Below, in pieces: positions 55,364 to 61,903 of a stretch of 64,000 nt of DNA. The position numbers and the translations under genes were made by a program. Source of the DNA: an uncultured Sunxiuqinia sp. (lineage in GTDB: Bacteria; Bacteroidota; Bacteroidia; Bacteroidales; Prolixibacteraceae). Under the pieces are notes generated by a model, which was not told where the DNA came from, made no database searches, and was given only the letters and a program-made list of their open reading frames with translations. The stretch is from the NCBI RefSeq assembly GCF_963678245.1, contig NZ_OY782772.1, positions 248,001-312,000 on the forward strand, read 5' to 3'. Numbering within the stretch: the stretch's first letter is position 1; each line of letters starts with the position of its first letter.

Positions 55364-56053
55364 TTATTCGTTTTTTCGATCTTCGCTAATTATTTTGCCA
55401 TCTTCAAGTGTGATCACTCGATGGGCTTTGTTCACAACGCGATGATCGTGTGTGCTAAATACAAACGTGATTTCCTCTTGTTTATTGAGTTCTTCCATCA
55501 TGCTCAGCAAATTCTCAGTAGACTTGGAATCGAGGTTGGCAGTTGGCTCATCGGCTAACACAAAGGTTGGTTTTGATGCTAGTGCACGGGCAACCGCCAC
55601 GCGCTGTTGCTGGCCACCTGAAAGTTTCGAAGGCCGATTGTTAATCCGGTCGCCAAGTCCGACTTGGATGAGTAGGTCTTTAGCGCGCTACTGCCGTTGT
55701 TTTTTATCCACTCCTTGCATTTGCATGATGAATTCCACATTTTCGAGTGCTGTTAAAACCGGTATCAGGTTGTGAGCCTGAAATACAAAACCGATGTTTT
55801 GTAGCCTGAAGTCAATAAATTTTGATGAGCTCAGTTTTCCAATCTCGGTGCCATAAATATTAATATCACCACTGGTTGGAGAATCGAGTCCCCCAAGCAT
55901 ATTCAAAAAGTTAGTTTCCCCTGAACCGGATGGCTCGACAATCGCTGTAAATTCACCTTTCTCGATGGTTAGGTCGATGCCATTTAGTGCGTTTACTTTT
56001 ACTTCAGCGCTGTTGTATACTTTTTTCAGGTCTTTTACTTCTGTAACGTTCAT
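55364..56053 (-). pseudogene. ABC transporter ATPase (LolD/MacB type) with amber codon and damaged Walker A
   Basis: The frame runs in one phase from ATG 56053 to the stop at 55364-55366 but has TAG at 55688-55690, where QRQ precedes and RAKDLL follows. Walker A reads EPSGSGETN instead of GPSGSGKTT, so both the Gly and the essential Lys are changed to Glu. The rest is well preserved: Q-loop [13 protein letters not shown], signature [15 protein letters not shown], Walker [14 protein letters not shown] and H-loop FSTHDHRV. Even if the TAG were read through, ATP hydrolysis would fail. It is a decayed exporter ATPase next to an FtsX-type permease remnant. Confidence 0.9.
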
Positions 56054-56094
56054 GATAATCGGATTTTAGTTGTTAAGCTTTTTCATGGAAATTA

Positions 56095-56460
56095 TTAAAG
56101 GTCAATACGAATGGCTTCGGCCGGTTTTAATTTAAGTGCTTTCATGGCCGGATAGATCGCCGCAATAATTCCGGTAACGATGACCATTAATGCGATTTGC
56201 ATGGAAACATAAAATGGCAATTGGGTATAAGCCAGCGTGTCGAATCCCATCGATTCGTAGGCCTTTGATCAGGTTCCCAAATGAATGCCTTGGTAGCCGA
56301 AATAGAACGTCAGGAGTCATCCCAATGCAATTCCGAACAATCCTCCAACTAGAGAAAGCATGACTGTTTCCAGTAAGATCAGGGTTTTCACCATGATCTT
56401 ATTTAATCCAACAGCCATTAACATGGTCGAGTTGTCTTTTGTGCGGATGTTTATTGGATG
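56095..56460 (-). pseudogene. FtsX/MacB-type permease, C-terminal remnant with two TGA codons
   Basis: One reading phase encodes the end of an FtsX permease: RTKDNSTMLMAVGLNKIMV, LLETVMLSLVGGLFGIALG, a TGA (56317-56319), LLTFYFGYQGIHLGT, a second TGA (56269-56271), then IIAAIYPAMKALKLKPAEAI and a natural stop at 56095-56097. Trp would fit at both TGA positions. The 5' two thirds of the gene are missing: upstream of 56460 is the promoter region of the divergent oxidoreductase gene. The remnant belongs with the ATPase gene 41 bases downstream. Confidence 0.85.
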
Positions 56461-56556
56461 GGAAAGTTTTAGCTAGAAATCTACTATTCTGATTCACTTT
56501 TTATTCATTTCAATTATCTTTATGCCAATTTTAAAAAACGAATTAACAGAATAAAC

Positions 56557-57876
56557 ATGGATAATACCCGTAGAACTTTTGTCAAACAATCTGCAGTAGT
56601 TGCAGCCGGAATAGCAGCGTTTCCAACGATTATGAATGCGGGCTGTGCCTCTCCAAACGAAAAAATTACTGTTGGATTAATTGGATGCCGGGGTATGGGA
56701 TTCAGCGATCTCCAATCATTTTTAAAAAATAAAGAAGTTGAATGTATCGCTCTTTGTGATGTTGACCAACGAGTACTGGATAAACGTGCCGAAGATGTTG
56801 AAAAGCTGACTGGTAAACGACCTTTATTATATAATGATTTCCGCCAGATTGTTGATAATAAAGATATTGATGCGGTAATTGTTGGAACTCCTGATCATTG
56901 GCATTGTCTACCTATGGTTTATGCCTCGCAAGTTGGAAAACATGTTTATGTTGAAAAACCTCTTGGAAATACCATTGAGGAATGCAATGTGATGGTGGCT
57001 GCGCAAAAACGATATGGAAATGTGGTTCAGATAGGGCAGTGGCAACGAAGTCATCAGCACTGGAATGATGCTGTGGAATATTTGCATGCGGGAAATATCG
57101 GGCGTATTCGGTCTGTAAAGTCTTGGTCTAATGTTGGCTGGAAAAATTCTATTCCGGTTGTTGCTGATTCTGATGCTCCAGATGGAGTAGATTACAATAT
57201 GTGGTTGGGACCCGCTCCAGATCGACCTTTTAATAAGAATAGGTTTCATTTTACTTTTCGATGGTTTTGGGATTATGCCGGCGGATTAATGACTGACTGG
57301 GGAGTTCATCTGCTCGATTTTGCTTTGTTTGGGATGAATAAGTATGTGCCTAAGTCGGTAACGGCCGTGGGCGGAAAATATGCATTTCCAAAAGATGCCA
57401 TGCAGACACCGGACACCATGTCAGCTGTTTTCGATTTTGGCGATTTTGGGTTGATTTGGGATCATACCATTGGAATTTATGGAGCCAACTATGGAGGTCG
57501 CGGGCATGGTGTTGCTTTTGTGGGAGAATTTGGTACGTTGGTCGTTGATCGAAATGGTTGGGAGGTTATCCCGGAAACAAGAAGTACAAGTGCTAAGGAA
57601 GGTTATGATGGGGTGGAATTGCATCATGCGGTTGGAGATGGCTTGGATTTGCACGTTCAAAATTTTCTGGATTGTATAAGAACAGGGAATAAACCTAATT
57701 GTGATATTGAAACCGGAGCACACATTGCCCGCTTTGCACATTTGGGAAATATCTCATATCGTTTAGGACGTAAAGTAAACTGGAATTCGGAAAAACAAGA
57801 GTTTGAAAATGATTTCGAAGCGAATCAATTGGTAAAAGCAAATTACCGATTGCCGTGGACTTTGCCAGAAATTTAA
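56557..57876 (+). CDS. Gfo/Idh/MocA-family oxidoreductase with Tat signal
   Basis: The 439-residue protein has a twin-arginine signal (NTRRTFVKQSAVVAAG), so it is exported folded with its cofactor. The Rossmann domain opens ITVGLIGCRGMG and contains the EKPLGN motif (Lys-Pro) of the family. The second domain has WLGPAPDRPFNKNRFHFTFR, WWD-type FWDYAGGLMTDWGVHLLDF and a conserved His. Exported members of this family in Bacteroidota act on sugars or inositols; some belong to GH109 and use NAD to hydrolyse alpha-GalNAc. I cannot decide between those. The gene stands alone, convergent with ispH. Confidence 0.88.
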   Translation: MDNTRRTFVKQSAVVAAGIAAFPTIMNAGCASPNEKITVGLIGCRGMGFSDLQSFLKNKEVECIALCDVDQRVLDKRAEDVEKLTGKRPLLYNDFRQIVDNKDIDAVIVGTPDHWHCLPMVYASQVGKHVYVEKPLGNTIEECNVMVAAQKRYGNVVQIGQWQRSHQHWNDAVEYLHAGNIGRIRSVKSWSNVGWKNSIPVVADSDAPDGVDYNMWLGPAPDRPFNKNRFHFTFRWFWDYAGGLMTDWGVHLLDFALFGMNKYVPKSVTAVGGKYAFPKDAMQTPDTMSAVFDFGDFGLIWDHTIGIYGANYGGRGHGVAFVGEFGTLVVDRNGWEVIPETRSTSAKEGYDGVELHHAVGDGLDLHVQNFLDCIRTGNKPNCDIETGAHIARFAHLGNISYRLGRKVNWNSEKQEFENDFEANQLVKANYRLPWTLPEI

Positions 57877-57901
57877 GGAAGAATGAGACTCAAGAAGAGC
57901 G

Positions 57902-58768
57902 CTAGGTGTGCGATGTTTCGTATTTCTTTATTTGGTCCGCGACTTTTTCCATCAACCACTGTGGGGTTGAAGTAGCACCACAAATCCCTACGGAATTTTC
58001 ACTGGAAAACCAGTTGGGATTTAGTTCTTCAGGATTTGAAATGAAGTAGCTATTCGGGTTGCTTTTTAAACAAACTTCAAATAGGAATTGAGCATTGGAA
58101 CTTTTTTTGCCACCAACAAAAACGATCACATCATGTTGTTTGGCAAATTCTTTCATGCGTGGAACCCGATTGGCTACCTGTCGGCAAATGGTATCTTTAA
58201 TGTTTATCTCCTGCTTTGAATTTTGTTTCAGTTCGTCTGCTATTTCATTGAATTTTTCGAGTGATTTGGTGGTTTGTGAAAACAAGTAGGCTGGCTTTTC
58301 AGGATCTACTTCAGATAGATCATCTTTGTTTTCAATAACGATAGCTTGATTATCAGTTTGTCCATTTAGACTCACTACTTCGGCATGTCCTTTTTTCCCA
58401 AACAAGATAATTTGACCATTTTTTTTGTTCATTTCTTGGGCAGCCTTTTTAACCCGCTGCTGAAGTTTGAGAACCACCGGGCAGGTCGCATCAATTAATT
58501 CAATATTGTTGGCTTTGGCGTATTCGTAGGTTGAGGGTGGTTCACCGTGAGCGCGAAGGAGCACTTGACAATTTTTAAGAGTGAAAAATGTTTCTCGGTC
58601 AATGGTGATGAGCCCCAGCTCTTCAAGTCTTTCTACCTCCATTCCATTGTGTACAATATCGCCCAGACAATAAAGTTTTCCACTCTTTTCAAGTGTTTCT
58701 TCAGCCTTTTTGACGGCGTTTACTACACCAAAACAAAATCCTGATTTATGATCAATCTCAATCTGCAT
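57902..58768 (-). CDS. ispH: 4-Hydroxy-3-methylbut-2-enyl diphosphate reductase IspH
   Basis: The 288-residue enzyme performs the last step of the MEP isoprenoid pathway, reducing HMBPP to IPP and DMAPP. The three [4Fe-4S] cysteines are in SGFCFGVVNAV (Cys12), DATCPVV and DTICRQVANR. Substrate-binding His residues lie in DIVHNGMEVE and RAHGEPP, and GKKGHAEV and SSNAQ are also present. Length is normal. Cmk lies 96 bases upstream on the same strand; the porQ-cmk-ispH neighbourhood occurs in other Bacteroidota. Confidence 0.96.
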   Translation of the reverse strand: MQIEIDHKSGFCFGVVNAVKKAEETLEKSGKLYCLGDIVHNGMEVERLEELGLITIDRETFFTLKNCQVLLRAHGEPPSTYEYAKANNIELIDATCPVVLKLQQRVKKAAQEMNKKNGQIILFGKKGHAEVVSLNGQTDNQAIVIENKDDLSEVDPEKPAYLFSQTTKSLEKFNEIADELKQNSKQEINIKDTICRQVANRVPRMKEFAKQHDVIVFVGGKKSSNAQFLFEVCLKSNPNSYFISNPEELNPNWFSSENSVGICGATSTPQWLMEKVADQIKKYETSHT

Positions 58769-58864
58769 TAAACGCTAAGTTTTAAATTTCAAGTTTCAAA
58801 AAATACTCCTGATCTTGTTGTAGATATTTGGTTGCATAACTTTCAGTTTACCAGTCTTGTCCGA

Positions 58865-59572
58865 CTAGGCCTCTGTGATTTCCTTAACTTTTTCAATCAC
58901 CCATTTTAATTGCTCTTCCCGACTGATCGTGCTGTTGTCAAGAATTAAAGCATCGTCAGCTTGCTTTAGCGGACTTTCTTTTCTCCCCGAATCAATACGA
59001 TCACGATCTTGTACATTTTTCAATATTTCGTTAAAGCTAACTTGCTTACCTTTTTCTGTCAGTTCATCATACCGGCGTTGCGCACGAACTTCCGGGCTGG
59101 CAGTCATAAATATTTTCAACTCTGCATCTGGGAAAACAACTGTGCCAATGTCACGACCATCCATAACAATGCCTTTGTTTTTTCCCATTGCTTGCTGTTG
59201 CCTAACCATGGCCTGCCGAACTTCGCGAATGGTTGCAACAGGGCTAACATGATTGGCTACCGGAAGTTGACGAATTTCGTCTTCCACGTTTTCGCCATTC
59301 AAATAGGTGTCATTCTGCTTCGTGGTTTCATTAAACCGGAACTCAATTTTTATCTCTTCCAAACGATCAATTAAGGCTTGCTCATCCACTTTACCACCGC
59401 CAGCCAATTGGTTGTGTAAAGCAAATAAAGTAACTGCCCGGTACATGGCTCCACTGTCCAAGTAAATGTATCCTAAACGTTTGGCAAGTTGTTTGGCTAC
59501 TGTGCTTTTTCCACAAGACGAGTGGCCATCAATGGCAATTACAATTTTGTTGTTGTCAGCTTTTTGCTTCAT
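58865..59572 (-). CDS. cmk: Cytidylate kinase
   Basis: The 235-residue protein has the P-loop GHSSCGKST (residues 16-24), KRLGYIYLDSGAMYRAV, the CMP-binding DGRDIGTVVFPDAELKIF, and ASPEVRAQRRYDE with the lid DRIDSGRKESPLKQADDA. It phosphorylates CMP and dCMP. It is the usual length. A -7 box sits directly before the start codon, so the message may be nearly leaderless. Confidence 0.95.
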   Translation of the reverse strand: MKQKADNNKIVIAIDGHSSCGKSTVAKQLAKRLGYIYLDSGAMYRAVTLFALHNQLAGGGKVDEQALIDRLEEIKIEFRFNETTKQNDTYLNGENVEDEIRQLPVANHVSPVATIREVRQAMVRQQQAMGKNKGIVMDGRDIGTVVFPDAELKIFMTASPEVRAQRRYDELTEKGKQVSFNEILKNVQDRDRIDSGRKESPLKQADDALILDNSTISREEQLKWVIEKVKEITEA

Positions 59573-59577
59573 GTTGA

Positions 59578-59585
59578 CAAATATA
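59578..59585 (-). promoter_or_regulatory. -7 box of cmk
   Basis: TATATTTG on the minus strand fits TAnnTTTG and ends six bases before the cmk ATG. No -33 element was found at the usual distance. Confidence 0.45.
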
Positions 59586-59716
59586 TTGTTTTTTCGATGG
59601 ACGAAATTGTTCTACGCGCAGAAATAGAACGGGTGGTTAATTGTTATTGAAAATTGTTCCGACTGGATGTGGACTTCATGATTCAGATGGCTGGTTATGA
59701 ACTTGATTAAATTCAG

Positions 59717-60742
59717 CTAGTTAAAGCTATTATGCAAGTTGATAGCCACTGAAATATGATTACTGGTTGCTGCCAAATGATAGCGTGCCGATCCGTAGTT
59801 GAAGTGAAAACGGTTTATTTTAAACCCAAATCCCCATGAAAAACCGACTGTTGATGCCTTGTCTTTGAAAAGCAGTTCTTGTCGTCTTTGGTAATTGTAT
59901 CCGGCGCGGATTGTAAAATTGTCCGAAGGGAGCAATTCAACGCCAAGAACCAAATGTCGTAGGAATTTCTTGCCAAAATCATCTTCTTCAATTGTTGTTT
60001 CAAAACCATTGTCAACTTCTTCTGGTTGAGCCAAAGTCCATTTTTGTAGGTGTTGTAAGGTGGCAGTCAGACGGAATGGGGCATGAGCCAGTTTTTTTGA
60101 ACCCCCCAACTGGACATCAAATGGAATAGACTCACGGTTAGCTCCTTCGTAGTAAGTCGTTATTTGTCCTCCCATATTTTTAAGTACAAGAGCAATATTG
60201 GTCAGTTTATCGAGGCTGGCATAGCTAACGCCGGCATCAACGGCCAAGCCAAATGACTGGTAAGCCTCAAACGACGATAAAATTGGCTTTAATGTAGCAC
60301 CAACCTGAAACCGATTAAATTGCTTCGCCCAGATAATGTTTAGTGCATATTCTGAAGCATTGAATGTTCCACCACGCTGCCCGACTTCGTCAGCATAAGT
60401 GAATTTACCATAGTTGATATAATGCATTCCCAAAGCAAAAGTTCCAATGTCTCCATAATCTTTTGCAAACGAGGCATAGCCAAACTTAATATCATCAAAA
60501 TAGCTGACGTAGTTCATCAACAGTTTCTGGTTCATAGATGGATGCAGCAAGGCTGGGTTGTTGTAGGCGACATTTAAATCGGTAGAGTCGTTTATTGCTA
60601 CCTGATTGCCACCAAGTGCTGCCATGCGTGCAGAATTTGGCAAATTTAAAAACTCGTAAGTTGATTCACCCCCTACTTGAGCGTTTAAGCTAAAAGCTGT
60701 GAATAATAAAAATGAAAGTAAAATGAGCTGTCTGGTCATCAT
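59717..60742 (-). CDS. porQ: Type IX secretion system protein PorQ
   Basis: The 341-residue outer-membrane barrel protein has a signal peptide (ending LNAQ, about residue 21) and the PorQ opening GGESTYEFLNLPNSARMAAL, then GGNQVAINDSTDLNVAYNNP and beta-strand pairs up to the final SNHISVAINLH. PorQ works with PorU, PorV and PorZ in the T9SS attachment complex, which matches the presence of T9SS cargo elsewhere in the window. It is followed by cmk on the same strand. A second Met (codon 2) is an equivalent start. Confidence 0.95.
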   Translation of the reverse strand: MMTRQLILLSFLLFTAFSLNAQVGGESTYEFLNLPNSARMAALGGNQVAINDSTDLNVAYNNPALLHPSMNQKLLMNYVSYFDDIKFGYASFAKDYGDIGTFALGMHYINYGKFTYADEVGQRGGTFNASEYALNIIWAKQFNRFQVGATLKPILSSFEAYQSFGLAVDAGVSYASLDKLTNIALVLKNMGGQITTYYEGANRESIPFDVQLGGSKKLAHAPFRLTATLQHLQKWTLAQPEEVDNGFETTIEEDDFGKKFLRHLVLGVELLPSDNFTIRAGYNYQRRQELLFKDKASTVGFSWGFGFKINRFHFNYGSARYHLAATSNHISVAINLHNSFN

Positions 60743-60770
60743 CCCTGTGGGCTGGTTTTACATCTAACGC

Positions 60771-60798
60771 CAAAGTTATTTTTTTATTTTAATAGCAA
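60771..60798 (-). promoter_or_regulatory. Promoter of porQ
   Basis: TAACTTTG (60771-60778, minus strand) matches TAnnTTTG exactly; a TTG at 60796-60798 is 17 bases upstream. Transcription would start near 60766, giving a leader of about 25 bases. Confidence 0.55.
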
Positions 60799-61048
60799 GA
60801 TAGTTTTTAATGAATTTTCCCAAACATTCGACTTTGCAGAGTTTGTAGAATATTGATGTCCCGTTTTTGTTGAGTTTGGATTGAAAAAGAGAGCTTATTT
60901 CTCATTGACACAGGTACTCACTTCAAGGAGTTTTGGTTCTGGTAGTTGAAGGTGTTGATTGGGTTTTGAATTTCTGTGATGATTTGTTCAACCTCAAAAT
61001 ATACTCGAAGTTATAATGTTTGTTAACAGAATAATACGGTTCATTTTT
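60799..61048. other. Intergenic region between porQ and the metal cluster
   Basis: About 250 AT-rich bases between divergent transcription units. Apart from promoter elements at both ends I see no gene, repeat or strong hairpin. Confidence 0.5.
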
Positions 61049-61056
61049 TATTTTTG
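61049..61056 (+). promoter_or_regulatory. -7 box of the HYC_CC_PP gene
   Basis: TATTTTTG matches TAnnTTTG and overlaps the in-frame TTG at 61054, which excludes that codon as start. The ATG at 61063 lies six bases after the box, so the transcript begins almost at the start codon. Confidence 0.5.
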
Positions 61057-61062
61057 CAAGAG

Positions 61063-61449
61063 ATGAAACGAGCACTGGTCTTCATACTGTCCGTATTTTA
61101 TTTGTTGGTTACCGTTGGGTTGGCAGTTCAAGTACAATATTGCTCGGGCGAAATTGCATCTGTACAGCTTTTTTCGGAAACAAATTCTTGTTGTGGAGAA
61201 GAAAATTCATGTGATACAGACTGCTGCCACAATCAATCTCAGGTGATTCAGTTTGAAGAACAACAAATGCTTCTTAATAACTCTAAGCTGAAAGTAGAAC
61301 AACCGATGTCTCAACAGGCTGTTTCTACCTTGGTTTATTCGCCTGATTTTTCCACGAAACAGCATGCCCCAATCATTATAAATACTTTTTATCCACCACC
61401 AAACGAGCCGGTTTGGTTACTGCATTGTTCCTTGGTTTACTACGGTTAG
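61063..61449 (+). CDS. Cysteine-rich HYC_CC_PP-family protein
   Basis: The 128-residue protein has a hydrophobic N-terminus (LVFILSVFYLLVTVGLAV), then VQYCSGEIASV, a cysteine-rich block (SCCGEENSCDTDCCHNQ) and a C-terminal PPPNEPVW. This is the order His/Gln-Tyr-Cys, Cys-Cys, Pro-Pro for which the family is named; here Gln stands for His. Members occur beside HMA proteins and copper-type TonB receptors and are thought to bind metal in the envelope. The next two genes are exactly those, so a copper or related metal role is likely, though not proven. Confidence 0.85.
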   Translation: MKRALVFILSVFYLLVTVGLAVQVQYCSGEIASVQLFSETNSCCGEENSCDTDCCHNQSQVIQFEEQQMLLNNSKLKVEQPMSQQAVSTLVYSPDFSTKQHAPIIINTFYPPPNEPVWLLHCSLVYYG

Positions 61450-61471
61450 TTTTTAGTCGATTAACACTTAA

Positions 61472-61495
61472 CGGGCCTTTAATTTTGATGGCCCG
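61472..61495. other. Hairpin between the HYC_CC_PP and HMA genes
   Basis: CGGGCC and GGCCCG form a 6-bp GC-only stem with a 12-base AT-rich loop, 22 bases after the first stop codon. No U-tract follows, so it is more likely an mRNA-stability element than a full terminator. Confidence 0.4.
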
Positions 61496-61529
61496 AATAG
61501 TCTTATGGTATCAATTAAAAACTAACAAA

Positions 61530-61892
61530 ATGAGAACATCAATTTTATTTTCAGTTATACTTGGCCTGTTTTTCTCAGTGGCCGTTTTTGCCGAAAATGG
61601 CGGAAAAAAGAAAAAAGTAGAAACTCTTGAATTTGAAGTTTCCGGAGTTTGCGGTGCGTGTGAAAAACGTATTGAAAAAGTGGCATTAATAAAAGGCGTA
61701 AAAATGGCTGAATGGGACAAGCAAGCCCAAAAAATCAAAGTTATTTATTCCACTAAAAAGACGGATGAGAAAGCTATTCATCAGGCCATTGCGAAAGCCG
61801 GGCACGACACCAAAAAAGTGAAAGCCACCGATGAAGCTTACGCTCAATTAAACGATTGTTGCAAGTACCGCGACGGAGTAGAAATTCACTAA
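61530..61892 (+). CDS. Exported heavy-metal-associated (HMA) domain protein
   Basis: The chosen ATG gives 120 residues with a signal peptide (about 1-21, ending VFAE). The frame extends 39 codons upstream, but those overlap the previous gene and do not look like protein. An HMA ferredoxin-like fold covers about residues 28-98, with metal site VSGVCGACEKRIEKV (CxxC) and the following beta/alpha units. Two more cysteines (LNDCCKYRDG) and a terminal His may add ligands. It should be a periplasmic metallochaperone, probably for copper. The TonB receptor gene starts 11 bases after its stop. Confidence 0.9.
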   Translation: MRTSILFSVILGLFFSVAVFAENGGKKKKVETLEFEVSGVCGACEKRIEKVALIKGVKMAEWDKQAQKIKVIYSTKKTDEKAIHQAIAKAGHDTKKVKATDEAYAQLNDCCKYRDGVEIH

Positions 61893-61903
61893 TTCAATTC
61901 AAG

